Shown: positions 40,958 to 53,367, counted from the first letter of the stretch. The stretch: 64,000 nt of DNA from Thermomonospora echinospora (GCF_900108175.1 NZ_FNVO01000023.1:47746-111745); one strand, 5' to 3'. Translations and numbers: made by a program. Notes: a model not told the origin generated them from the sequence alone.

Positions 40958-41051
40958 GGGTATCCTTCGATGTCTCGTCCGCCGGCCGCGGCAGGCCGCG
41001 GAAGAATACGGCCGTATGGGCGGATGGTGAATCGTCGCTCATTGGACGTGA

Positions 41052-42008
41052 TCACACGGTATCACGTCCGGTGCCGTCGCCCGGGGAAATGAAATTTTTC
41101 GAAGCGTTCCTGGTCCGTGATCCCGCCTCGCCGCCGGCGGAACGCGACCCCCGAAGCCCGGTCGCCCCCTGAATCTCGAACACCTCCTGCAGGGTGGCGA
41201 GATCCTTTTCGATATGCGTGGTCGTGCCGGCGTCGATGATGGAGCGCAATGCCATGTTCACCGCCCGGGCCGCCGCCCGCATCGCGTGATGGGCATAGAT
41301 GACCATGGCGATCCCCGCCGAGCCCAACTCGTCGATCGTGACACCGTGATAGCTGGTGGGTATCACGGCGACGGGACTGCGGTGGTCCCACAGTTCCATG
41401 AACTCATAGATCTCATGCGGGGAGGAGGCCTTGGAATGCACCAGGATCATGTCCGCGCCCGCGTTCACATAGGCCTCGGCCCTGGCGATGGCCTGTCGCG
41501 CGCCGAGTCCGGCGATGAACGCCTCGGTGCGGGCGGCCACCATGAAGCCGGTGCCGCGCTGGGCCTTCTTGGCCGCCTCGATCTTGGCGGAGAAGACCGA
41601 CGTCGTCTCAAGGGTCTGGGGTGCGGACAGAAAACTGTTGTACTTGGGAAACGCCTTGTCCTCGATGCAGACCGCCGAGACCCCGGCGGCCTCGTAGGAC
41701 TGGACCAGGGAGGTGATGTCGGCGGTGTCCTCGAAGCCGGTGTCGCAATCCGCAATGATCGGTAGGTCGGTCGCGGCCCTCATCATCCGTACCGCCGCCA
41801 GGCTCTCGGACATGGACAGCACGCTGGCATCGGGCACGGCGTGGCTGGTCGCGAGGCTGAACCCGGAAGCCCACACGGCGCCGAACCCGTTGCGCTGGGC
41901 GAGTCGGGCGGTCATGCCGTCGTGGGCTCCGGCGACCAGTACCGGCCTGTTCCGAGGCGGTCGCAAAAGAGCGGGGAGGGCGCGGATCTCGGGTAGGGAC
42001 ATCGGCAT
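41052..42008 (-). CDS. pepM: Phosphoenolpyruvate mutase
   Basis: A 318-residue TIM-barrel enzyme that converts PEP to phosphonopyruvate, the entry step of nearly all phosphonate biosynthesis. The diagnostic EDK-x5-NS signature is exact: residues 116-125, EDKAFPKYNS. The metal-binding ADCDTGFED block is also present. This separates it from isocitrate lyase relatives that lack the signature. ATG 42008 gives the family N-terminus; the frame extends 55 codons to 42173 but that extension is Arg/Pro-rich and unlike the family. It lies 183 bases after ppd on the same strand. The last 30 residues are a variable tail. Confidence 0.92.
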   Translation of the reverse strand: MPMSLPEIRALPALLRPPRNRPVLVAGAHDGMTARLAQRNGFGAVWASGFSLATSHAVPDASVLSMSESLAAVRMMRAATDLPIIADCDTGFEDTADITSLVQSYEAAGVSAVCIEDKAFPKYNSFLSAPQTLETTSVFSAKIEAAKKAQRGTGFMVAARTEAFIAGLGARQAIARAEAYVNAGADMILVHSKASSPHEIYEFMELWDHRSPVAVIPTSYHGVTIDELGSAGIAMVIYAHHAMRAAARAVNMALRSIIDAGTTTHIEKDLATLQEVFEIQGATGLRGSRSAGGEAGSRTRNASKNFISPGDGTGRDTV

Positions 42009-42191
42009 CTGCCCGTCTGTTCGAGTTCGGCGGTCAAGGTCACTGGTCCGTGGCGGCCGGCCCGCCCGGCCCCCTTCTGCGGCCACACGGGCCACGAGGA
42101 CGCCGGTGGACCGCGGATCGGGACCCGTCGGGGACGAAACCTCCGCCGGCTGGGACCGTTGACCAAGAGTCACTCTTTCCCCGCCGAGACC

Positions 42192-43313
42192 TCAAGCTTC
42201 GATATCTTCGCGCAGGGCCTTGCGGAAACGCTCCTTGACTTCTCTAGGGAGAAGTTCCGTTGCCACTCGCGCGGGCTTGGTGCCGGAGTCCGGAGTGATC
42301 TTCACATGAATCAGCGTGGGGCCGGCGGAGTGTGCCGCGCCGTCGAGTACCGCGGCCAGTGCGGCGGCATCCGAGCATTGATGGGCCTGACGATAACCGC
42401 AGGCGCGGCCGACCGCGGAGAAGTCGGTCCGTGCTGCGCTGGTGCGCTGCCCCCCGGTGGACTCGTAGACGGCATTGTCGAGAATGATGTGCACGAGGTT
42501 GGGCGGCATGGTGCTGCCGATGACGGAAAGGCTGCCGAGATGCATGATGGCGGCGCCGTCGCCGTCGACCACCACGACCCTGCGCCCGGGGCTCTTGAGC
42601 GCCAGCCCGAGCCCGATGGCGCCGGCATGCCCCATGGACCCCTGCATGTAGAAATTCGCCGGCCGGTCCCGCTGTCGGAACAGTTCGCGGGAGATCATTC
42701 CTGTGGTCGCGACGAGCGCGTCCCGGTCGGTGAGCTTCCGGGTGATCACCGCAACGGCGTCTCGCCTGGTGAAACCGCCGACGGCGGGTGGGACACCGGC
42801 AGGTTCCACAGGGGAGAAGGTCCCCCGGCGGAACAACAGCGCCACCGGCCGCTGGGACCGCAGCATGGTCTGGACGGCCGCTTCCAGTACGTCGTTGAAC
42901 TTCTCCGTATCCGGAGGGGCGAGCCAATAGGGGACCTGGAGCAGGCGCAGCAGCCGAGGGGTCGCGGCGCCCATGATCCGATGCTGTGGCTCGTCGGCCG
43001 GCTCGTCCGGGCAGCCGCGCCAGCTGACAAGGAGCAGAGCGGGCAGGTCGAAGACCGCCGAAAGCGAGGTGAGCGGATTGACGAGATTGCCGAGCCCGGA
43101 ATTCTGCAGGACGACCACGGGCCTACCGCCCGCGAGGGCGACTCCCGCCGCCGTCGCGAGCGCGGACCCCTCGTTGGCGGCCTCCACGTAGCGCATGCCG
43201 GGGTCAAGGTCCAGGGCCTGGAGCAGGGAGGCGAAGTACGAGCAGGGGACGCCTGAGAAATACGTACAACCGTGCAGCTTCAACCGCCGGCAGCATTCGA
43301 CCGGATCGATCAA
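42192..43313 (-). CDS. ppd: Phosphonopyruvate decarboxylase, TTG start
   Basis: A 373-residue thiamine-diphosphate enzyme that pulls the unfavourable PEP mutase reaction by converting phosphonopyruvate to phosphonoacetaldehyde. The TPP-binding motif starts VVDGDGAAIMHLGSL and ends IILDNAVYES. GLGNLVNPLTSLSAVFDLPA and LLVSWRG are typical of Ppd. TTG 43313 was chosen: GGGAGGA lies five bases upstream, and translation begins at IDPVECCRRL, matching the usual short Ppd N-terminus; a longer frame from 43394 adds 27 atypical residues. First gene of the minus-strand group ppd-pepM-nudix-TIR, divergent from pheS. Confidence 0.92.
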   Translation of the reverse strand: MIDPVECCRRLKLHGCTYFSGVPCSYFASLLQALDLDPGMRYVEAANEGSALATAAGVALAGGRPVVVLQNSGLGNLVNPLTSLSAVFDLPALLLVSWRGCPDEPADEPQHRIMGAATPRLLRLLQVPYWLAPPDTEKFNDVLEAAVQTMLRSQRPVALLFRRGTFSPVEPAGVPPAVGGFTRRDAVAVITRKLTDRDALVATTGMISRELFRQRDRPANFYMQGSMGHAGAIGLGLALKSPGRRVVVVDGDGAAIMHLGSLSVIGSTMPPNLVHIILDNAVYESTGGQRTSAARTDFSAVGRACGYRQAHQCSDAAALAAVLDGAAHSAGPTLIHVKITPDSGTKPARVATELLPREVKERFRKALREDIEA

Positions 43314-44924
<1,611 letters not shown>

Positions 44925-44925
<1 letters not shown>

Positions 44926-47390
44926 TGCGGGTCCCGCTGTCCTGGCTGCGCGAGCACGTCGAGCTGCCCGCCGACGTCACCGGCCGCGACCTGGCCGCCC
45001 GGCTGATCGCGGCCGGGCTGGAGGTCGAGACGGTGGAGTCCGCCGGGCACGACCTGACCGGCCCGCTGGTGGTCGGCCGGGTGCTGGAGATCGAGGAGCT
45101 GACCGGCTTCAAGAAGCCGATCCGCTACTGCCGGGTGGACGTCGGCAACGCCGAGCCGCAGCAGATCATCTGCGGCGCGCGCAACTTCGCCGAGGGCGAC
45201 CGGGTCGTGGTGGCGCTGCCCGGCTCCGAGCTGCCCGGCGGCTTCAAGATCGGCGCGCGCAAGACCTACGGCCGCATGTCGGAGGGCATGATCTGCTCGG
45301 TCGCCGAGCTGGGCATCGGCGACGACCACAGCGGCATCCTGGTGCTGCCCGGTGAGCCGGAGATCGGCGCGGACGCCATCGAGCTGCTGGGCGCGCGCGA
45401 CGACGTCCTGGACATTGCCGTCACCCCCGACCGCGGTTACGCGCTGTCGATCCGCGGGGTGGCGCGCGAGGCGGCGATCGCCTACGGCGTGCCGTTCCAC
45501 GACCCCGCCGAGGTGAAGCCGCCGGAGGAGACCGAGACGAGCCACCCGGCGAGCATTGCCGACCCGACCGCCTGCGACCGGTTCGTGCTGCGTGAGATCC
45601 GCGGCTTCGACCCGTCGGCGCAGACGCCGATGTGGATGCGGGTGCGGCTGCACCGGGCCGGGATGCGCCCGGTGTCGCTGGCCGTCGACGTCACCAACTA
45701 CCTGATGCTGGAGCTGGGCCAGCCGCTGCACGCCTTCGACCGGGCCAAGCTGACCGGCGAGATCGTGGTGCGGCGGGCGCGGGCGGGCGAGAAGCTGGAG
45801 ACCCTCGACCACGTCACCCGCACCCTCGACCCCGAGGACATCCTCATCACCGACGCCTCCGGCCCCATCTCGATGGCCGGCGCGATGGGCGGCCTGGCGA
45901 CCGAGATCGACGAGGAGTCCACCGACATCGTCATCGAGGCGGCGCACTTCGACCCGGTCGGCATCGCCCGGACGGTGCGCCGGCACCGGCTGCACAGCGA
46001 GGCGTCCTACCGGTTCGAGCGCGGCGTCGACCGTGAGCTGCCGCTGCGGGCCGCCTACCGGGCGGCGCAGCTGCTGGTCGAGCTGGGCGGCGCCGAGTTC
46101 GTCCCGGGGGTGACGCACGCCGAGGCGCCGGCCGAGCAGACCGTGATCACCATCCCGGCCGACCACCCGGACCGGGTGGCCGGCGTGCGCTACGGCCGCG
46201 ACACCGTGGTGCGCCGGCTCACCGACATCGGCTGCACCGTCGCCGGCGACGACGAGCTGACCGTCACGCCCCCGTCCTGGCGCCCCGACCTGGTCGACCC
46301 CAACGACCTGGCCGAGGAGGTCATCCGGCTGGAGGGCTACGAGAACATCCCGGCCCGGCCGCCCCGGCCGGTCGCCGGGCAGGGGCTCACCGCCGACCAG
46401 CGGCGGCGCCGCCGGGTCGGCCGGGCACTGGCCGCGGCCGGGTACGTCGAGGCGCTCACCTTCCCGTTCACGTCCGGCAAGGACCTCGACGACCTACAGC
46501 TTCCCGCCGACGACGGGCGCCGCCGGACGTTGCGGGTGGCCAACCCGATGTCGGAGGACGAGCCGCTGCTGCGCACCACGCTGCTGCCGGGCCTGCTGAA
46601 GGCGCTGGCCCGCAACGCCGGGCGCGGCTGCGGCGACGTCGGCCTGTTCGAGATGGGCCTGGTGTTCCGGCCCCGTCCGGACGCCCCGGCGCAGGCCCCC
46701 CGGCTGGCCGTCGACCGCGGCCCGGCCCCCGAGGAGATCGCCTCGGTGAACGCGGCGCTGCCGGACCAGCCGCTGAGGGTCGCCGTGGTGCTGGCCGGCG
46801 AACGTGAGCCGGCCGGCTGGTGGGGTCAGGGCCGCCCGGCGAGCTGGGCCGATGCCATCGAGGCCGCCCGTACCGTGGCTCGGGAGACCGGCGCCGAGCT
46901 GACCGTCGCGGCCGACCGGCACGCCCCCTGGCATCCGGGCCGGTGCGCGGCCCTGTACGTGGGGGACACCCTGGTCGGGCACGCCGGTGAGCTGCACCCG
47001 CGGGTCATCGCGGCGTACGGTCTTCCGCCTCGCACCAGCGCGATGGAGCTGGAACTGTCCCGCCTGGCCCCGCCCGCCCCCGTGCGGGCGCCGCACGTGT
47101 CCACCTACCCGCCGGCCACCCAGGACGTCGCGGTGGTGGTGGACGCCGCCCGCCCGGCCGCCGAGGTGGAGGCCGCCCTCCGCGAGGGGGCCGGCGAGTT
47201 GCTGGAGTCGATCCGGCTGTTCGACGTCTACACCGGTGAGCAGATCGGCGAGGGCCGCAAGTCGCTGGCGTTCACGCTGCGCTTCCGCGCACCCGACCGT
47301 ACCCTCACCGCCGAGGAGGCCGGCGCGGCCCGTGACGCGGCGGTGGCGGCGGCGGCCGAGCGCACCGGCGCCGTCCTGCGCAGCGGCTGA
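44925..47390 (+). CDS. pheT: Phenylalanyl-tRNA synthetase beta subunit
   Basis: An 821-residue subunit with [15 protein letters not shown], the EMAP/OB tRNA-binding domain ([21 protein letters not shown]), the B3/B4 editing domain ([20 protein letters not shown]), B5 domain and a C-terminal ferredoxin-like anticodon domain ([13 protein letters not shown]). It binds tRNA-Phe and hydrolyses mischarged Tyr-tRNA-Phe. The ATG overlaps the pheS stop. A strong hairpin follows at 47401. Confidence 0.97.
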
Positions 47391-47400
47391 CGGACACCAC

Positions 47401-47440
47401 GCGGCGCCCCGTGACCGGAGGTCCGGTTGCGGGGCGCCGC
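47401..47440 (+). terminator. Hairpin after pheT
   Basis: GCGGCGCCCC (47401-47410) is the exact inverse complement of 47431-47440, and the loop contains a second inner stem ACCGG/CCGGT. It starts ten bases after the pheT stop and overlaps the -35 of the following promoter. Confidence 0.7.
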
Positions 47441-47455
47441 GGCGTTTCCTAATCT
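47427..47455 (+). promoter_or_regulatory. Promoter of the ABC-F gene
   Basis: TTGCGG (47427-47432) and TAATCT (47450-47455) with a 17-base spacer form a good vegetative-type promoter. Transcription would begin near 47462, leaving a leader of about 208 nucleotides. Confidence 0.65.
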
Positions 47456-47461
47456 GGTCGG

Positions 47462-47670
47462 GTCCTGTCGCCGCCCGTCGGAGGTTTCGTTGAGGCACTG
47501 AGGTCACAGACACCGCGCAGAAGACCGGCCGTGGCGTGATGCCGCCGGTTCGCGCGTGACCTCGGTGATCCCCGACCCAGGGCGAGTCCCCCGCTGACGC
47601 TTCGTGCGTTCTCCGCGGTGTCTGTACGTCGCTTCCGTACACGTTCCGGCACCCAGAGGAGAACCGCCCC
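47462..47670 (+). promoter_or_regulatory. Structured leader with a three-codon uORF before the ABC-F gene
   Basis: GGAGG at 47480-47484 is followed, five bases on, by TTG AGG CAC TGA (47490-47501), a complete three-codon reading frame. Five bases after it, ACAGACACCGCG (47506-47517) is exactly complementary to CGCGGTGTCTGT (47614-47625). The latter overlaps an alternative small hairpin, TGTACG/CGTACA (47623-47641), near the gene's own ribosome site. A ribosome stalled on the uORF would cover the first strand and shift the fold. This is the layout of drug-induced attenuation described for ABC-F genes elsewhere; no experiment supports it here. Confidence 0.5.
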
Positions 47671-49287
47671 ATGTCACACGCCGTCGTCCTTTCCGGCGTC
47701 TCGTTCACCTGGTCCGACGGCACGCCCGTCCTGACCGGCCTGGACGGGACGTTCGGCGCCTGCCGCACCGGGCTGATCGGCCGCAACGGCTCGGGCAAGT
47801 CGACCCTGCTGCGGCTGATCGCCGGGGAACTGCGCCCGCGGGCGGGCGCGATCACAGTGTCGGGCACCGTGGGCCACCTGCCGCAGAACCTTCCGCTCGG
47901 CACCGCCCGCACCGTCGCCGATCTGCTCGGCATCGCCGGGACCCGGGCCGCCCTGCACGCCATCGAACGCGGCGAGGCCACCGAGGCCAACTTCGCCGCC
48001 GTTGGCGACGACTGGGACGTCGAGGAACGCTCGCGCGCCGAACTGGACCGGCTCGGCCTGCCGCACGTCGGCCTGGACCGGGCCGTGGAGACCCTGTCCG
48101 GCGGCGAGACCATGATGGTCGGGCTGGCCGCGCTGCTCCTGCGGCGTCCCGAGGTGCTGCTGCTGGACGAGCCGACCAACAACCTGGACCTGGCCGCACG
48201 GCGGCGGCTGGCCGAGGCCGTGGACTCCTGGCCCGGCGTGCTCGTCGTGGTCAGCCACGACCGGGCGCTGCTGGAGCGCGTCGACGAGATCGCCGATCTG
48301 CGGGACGGCCGGCTGCGGACCTTCGGCGGCAACCTGCCGGCCTACGAGGAGGCGCTGGCCGTTGAGCAGGAGGCCGCCGAGCGGGCCGTGCGCACCGCCG
48401 AGTCCGAGGTGCGCCGCCAGCGCCGTGACCTGGCGGAGGCGCAGCTCAAGCTGGCCCGCCGGGCCCGTCAGGGCAGGAGGGCGGCGGAGAGCGGCGGCAT
48501 GCCCAAGATCCTGCTGGGTGCGCGCAAGCGGGCCGCCCAGGAGTCGGCGGGCAGGCACCGTGCCCTGCACGAGGAACGGCTCCGCGACGCCGAGGAGCGG
48601 CTGGCGGAGGCCGAGGAGGCGGTCCACGACGACGACGGGATCCGCGTCGAGCTGCCCCGGACCGAGGTGCCCGCGGGCCGCACGGTGCTCACCGTCACCG
48701 GGCTCACCGCGCCCGAGCCGGACACCGGGTCGCTGCGGGAGCTGATCGTGCGCGGCCCCGAGCGGATCGCCCTCACCGGGCCGAACGGCTCGGGCAAGAC
48801 GACCCTGCTGCGCGCCCTGGCGGGAGAGCACGAACTGCCCGGGACCGAGGTGAAGGTCGGTGTGCAGGGACTGCGCTACCTGCCCCAGCGCCTCGACGTC
48901 CTCGACGACGCCCTGAGCGTCGCCGACAACGTGCGGGCCTTCGCCCCGAACGCGTCACGGAACGAGATCCGGGCCGGGCTGGCCCGTTTCCTGTTCCGCG
49001 GCGCCCGCGCCGACCAGATCGCCGGTGGCCTGTCGGGCGGGGAACGCTTCCGCGCCGTCCTCGCCGCTCTGCTGCTCGCCGACCCCGCCCCGCAGTTGCT
49101 TTTGCTGGACGAGCCCACCAACAACCTGGACGTCACCAGCGTCCGGCAGCTCGCCCAGGCTCTCGGCGCCTATCGGGGGGCGCTCGTCGTGGTCAGCCAC
49201 GACCTGCCGTTCCTGGAGACGATCGGCGTCACCCGGTGGCTGCGCATGGACCGGGCCGCGGGGGTCGTGGAGGACCCGCCGCGGTGA
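47671..49287 (+). CDS. ABC-F family ATPase (antibiotic-resistance type)
   Basis: A 538-residue soluble protein with two ABC domains and no membrane part. Walker A motifs are GRNGSGKST and GPNGSGKTT; signatures LSGGE occur twice; Walker B/D-loops read LLLDEPTNNLDLAA and LLLDEPTNNLDVTS. A charged linker of about 90 residues between the domains (near residues 235-320) is the part that reaches into the ribosome in this family. ABC-F proteins displace ribosome-bound antibiotics or rescue stalled translation. Subfamily and drug cannot be named from sequence alone. A long leader suggests inducible expression. Confidence 0.9.
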   Translation: MSHAVVLSGVSFTWSDGTPVLTGLDGTFGACRTGLIGRNGSGKSTLLRLIAGELRPRAGAITVSGTVGHLPQNLPLGTARTVADLLGIAGTRAALHAIERGEATEANFAAVGDDWDVEERSRAELDRLGLPHVGLDRAVETLSGGETMMVGLAALLLRRPEVLLLDEPTNNLDLAARRRLAEAVDSWPGVLVVVSHDRALLERVDEIADLRDGRLRTFGGNLPAYEEALAVEQEAAERAVRTAESEVRRQRRDLAEAQLKLARRARQGRRAAESGGMPKILLGARKRAAQESAGRHRALHEERLRDAEERLAEAEEAVHDDDGIRVELPRTEVPAGRTVLTVTGLTAPEPDTGSLRELIVRGPERIALTGPNGSGKTTLLRALAGEHELPGTEVKVGVQGLRYLPQRLDVLDDALSVADNVRAFAPNASRNEIRAGLARFLFRGARADQIAGGLSGGERFRAVLAALLLADPAPQLLLLDEPTNNLDVTSVRQLAQALGAYRGALVVVSHDLPFLETIGVTRWLRMDRAAGVVEDPPR

Positions 49288-49369
49288 GGAACTTCGAAAA
49301 ATGTCATGAGATGTCGATCTTGTGGCTGCTAGTTTGGTCGCCGATCTGCAGGAACAGGGGGACCAGAGC

Positions 49370-50101
49370 ATGGCGAAGCTCAATCAGATCATCGCCGTCG
49401 AGAAGGGCGTCAAGAGCAAGTCCTTCCAGGAGCTGACCCAGGCGCACCAGGCGCTGCAGAAACTGCCGCCGCTGTCCGGTATCTCCCGCACCTACCAGCC
49501 CAAGGACGAGGAGGGCGAGCAGCTTCCGCCCGAGTCCACCCGGGTCCAGGTGAAGGCCGAGGACACGCTGCGCCAGGTCGCCGCCACGCTGACCAGGCTC
49601 TTCGACGTCACCGCCACCAAGGACTGGGCCAACTGCACCGCCCGCGCCGACGTCACCGTGGACGGCCGTGCGCTGCTGCGCGAGGTGCCGGTCAGCTACC
49701 TGCTCTTCTTGGAAAAGCAGCTGAAGGACCTGCACGACTTCGTCAGGAAGCTGCCGGTGCTGGACGCCGCCGAGTCCTGGACCTACGACGCCTCCACCGA
49801 CGTGTGGCGCACCGAGCCGGTCCGCACCGTCAAGACCAAGAAGGTGCCGCGCAACCACGTCAAGGCCGAGGCCACCGACAAGCACCCCGCCCAGGTCGAG
49901 GTCTACTACGAGGACGTGCCGGTCGGGTACTGGACCACCGTCAAGTTCTCCGGCGCCCTGCCCGCCAAGCGGGTCAACGAACTGCTCGACCGCGTGGAGA
50001 AGCTGCAGGACGCCGTCAAGTACGCCCGTGAGGAGGCCAACAGCGCCGAGGTCACCGACCGGCACGTGGGGCAGGCCGTTTTCGACTACCTGTTCCAGTG
50101 A
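49370..50101 (+). CDS. Conserved protein of unknown function, DUF7873-like, beside tRNA-like RNAs
   Basis: A 243-residue soluble protein beginning MAKLNQIIAVEKGVKSK. It has no signal peptide or membrane segment and no recognised catalytic motif. Strongly conserved-looking stretches are GISRTYQPKDEEGEQLPPES, LFDVTATKDWANCTARADV, PVSYLLFLEKQLKDLHDF and PAQVEVYYEDVPVGYWTT. The pattern matches a family I recall as DUF7873, widespread in actinomycetes. ATG 49370 was chosen with AGGGGGA about eight bases upstream. Two tandem permuted tRNA-like RNAs follow it immediately, so an RNA-binding or RNA-processing partner role is attractive, but this is inference from position only. Confidence 0.75.
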   Translation: MAKLNQIIAVEKGVKSKSFQELTQAHQALQKLPPLSGISRTYQPKDEEGEQLPPESTRVQVKAEDTLRQVAATLTRLFDVTATKDWANCTARADVTVDGRALLREVPVSYLLFLEKQLKDLHDFVRKLPVLDAAESWTYDASTDVWRTEPVRTVKTKKVPRNHVKAEATDKHPAQVEVYYEDVPVGYWTTVKFSGALPAKRVNELLDRVEKLQDAVKYAREEANSAEVTDRHVGQAVFDYLFQ

Positions 50102-50122
50102 CGGTCGCCTAGCATGGAGACT

Positions 50123-50146
50123 CCCTCCGCGCCTCGGCGCGGAGGG
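50123..50146 (+). terminator. GC hairpin after the DUF7873-like gene
   Basis: CCCTCCGCGCC (50123-50133) pairs with GGCGCGGAGGG (50136-50146). It may terminate the gene, or act as a processing boundary before the RNAs that begin 15 bases later. No T-run. Confidence 0.5.
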
Positions 50147-50162
50147 TGCGCAAGGAGCGCAA

Positions 50163-50298
50163 GTTGAAACTGAAGTTCAAGCTGACGACAGGCGTGTGAC
50201 AGCGCGGGTTCGAATCCCGCCCCCGGCACTCGCGCCGGGGTGGCCCAACCGGTAGAGGCAGCCGCCGCCCAGACTCAGACTCTCGCTCCAGATTCAAC
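50163..50298 (+). ncRNA. Permuted tRNA-like RNA 1
   Basis: The order of tRNA parts is reversed. A T-arm with the classic loop (GCGGG-TTCGAAT-CCCGC, 50204-50220) is followed at once by the 3' acceptor strand CCCCGGC (50221-50227), a base A plus CTCGC, and the matching 5' acceptor strand GCCGGGG (50234-50240). Then come TG and a D-arm, GCC-loop with GGT-GGC (50243-50259). The outer ends pair over 11 of 13 positions (50163-50175 with 50286-50298), with inner helices CTGA/TCAG and GGCG/CGCC. The RNA is thus a stem capped by a tRNA-shaped junction whose acceptor stem is a closed hairpin. This resembles the tRNA mimic of bacterial Y RNAs (YrlA). No CCA end; charging is unlikely. Confidence 0.75.
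50164..50199 (+). CDS. Possible 11-codon micro-ORF overlapping RNA 1
   Basis: AAGGAG (50152-50157) lies six bases before a TTG, followed by eleven codons reading MKLKFKLTTGV and TGA. The ribosome site is strong, but the same bases form the 5' strand of the RNA 1 outer helix. Translation and RNA folding would exclude each other. It could be a leader peptide, a relic of a gene, or chance. Confidence 0.25.
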   Translation: MKLKFKLTTGV

Positions 50299-50310
50299 AT
50301 TCGCCGCCGA

Positions 50311-50445
50311 GCGCCGGAGCTCCGGACGTGGACAAAAGCCGTTGACTATGCCGGTTCGATTCCGGCTCGCCTCTCTCGCGAGGCGATGGCCTAAAGGTAA
50401 GGCGGACGGTATGAGCCTGATCCGCGTCCTTGAACGTTCCGGCGC
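50311..50445 (+). ncRNA. Permuted tRNA-like RNA 2
   Basis: Second copy of the same architecture with different sequence. T-arm GCCGG-TTCGATT-CCGGC (50350-50366), 3' acceptor strand TCGCCTC (50367-50373), T plus CTCGC, 5' acceptor strand GAGGCGA (50380-50386), TG, D-arm GCC-TAAAGGTAA-GGC (50389-50403). The anticodon-stem position is closed by CCGTT (50339-50343) with GACGG (50405-50409). Further out, 50324-50332 pairs with 50421-50429 (nine pairs, one G-T), and 50311-50318 pairs with 50438-50445 (eight pairs). The capping hexaloop N-CTCGC is shared with RNA 1 although the stems differ completely, so the structures are conserved beyond sequence. Confidence 0.75.
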
Positions 50446-50465
50446 GCGCAATTGGGCGGCAACCA

Positions 50466-50498
50466 GGGACCCGGGGGATGGGTAAACCCCCGGGTCCC
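50466..50498 (+). terminator. Terminator-like hairpin after the tandem RNAs
   Basis: GGGACCCGGGGG (50466-50477) and CCCCCGGGTCCC (50487-50498) are perfectly complementary around a nine-base loop. It closes the DUF7873-like/RNA locus about 20 bases after RNA 2. No T-run follows. Confidence 0.7.
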
Positions 50499-50661
50499 AC
50501 CTGTTCCTGCCGGGCCTGCTGCGCGACGGCGGGTGCGCGCGTGCCGAGGATCGCCTCGGCGCTGTGAGGTTTGTCGCCTTTGTGGTGATCTGCTCGGTGC
50601 ATTGGCGGAGTGCCCCGCGGGGTATGCCGGTTCGGGTGGCCGGGCGAACCTGGGGAGCGGC

Positions 50662-53367
<2,706 letters not shown>

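Noticed and set aside
42009..42173. 55-residue N-terminal extension of PEP mutase
   Set aside because: The stretch is Arg/Pro/Gly-rich, unlike the family, while ATG 42008 gives the typical N-terminus. More likely spacer with a possible promoter.
50204..50259. An ordinary tRNA gene
   Set aside because: The T-arm and 3' acceptor strand come before the 5' acceptor strand and D-arm, and the acceptor strands are joined by a six-base loop. No contiguous cloverleaf can be drawn.
50274..50280. Anticodon-like loop CTCAGAC (anticodon CAG) in RNA 1
   Set aside because: U33 and A37 positions fit, but the flanking stem has only three clean pairs, TCAG pairs better with CTGA at 50182, and RNA 2 has no counterpart. 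Treated as chance.
50109..50300. A 63-codon reverse-strand frame across the tRNA-like RNAs
   Set aside because: It translates the T-arm into CRGRDSNPR, a well-known spurious peptide from the complement of T-arms.
50314..50325. Palindrome CCGGAGCTCCGG as a separate terminator
   Set aside because: It competes with the nine-pair and eight-pair helices of RNA 2, which use the same bases and give a longer, copy-matched structure.
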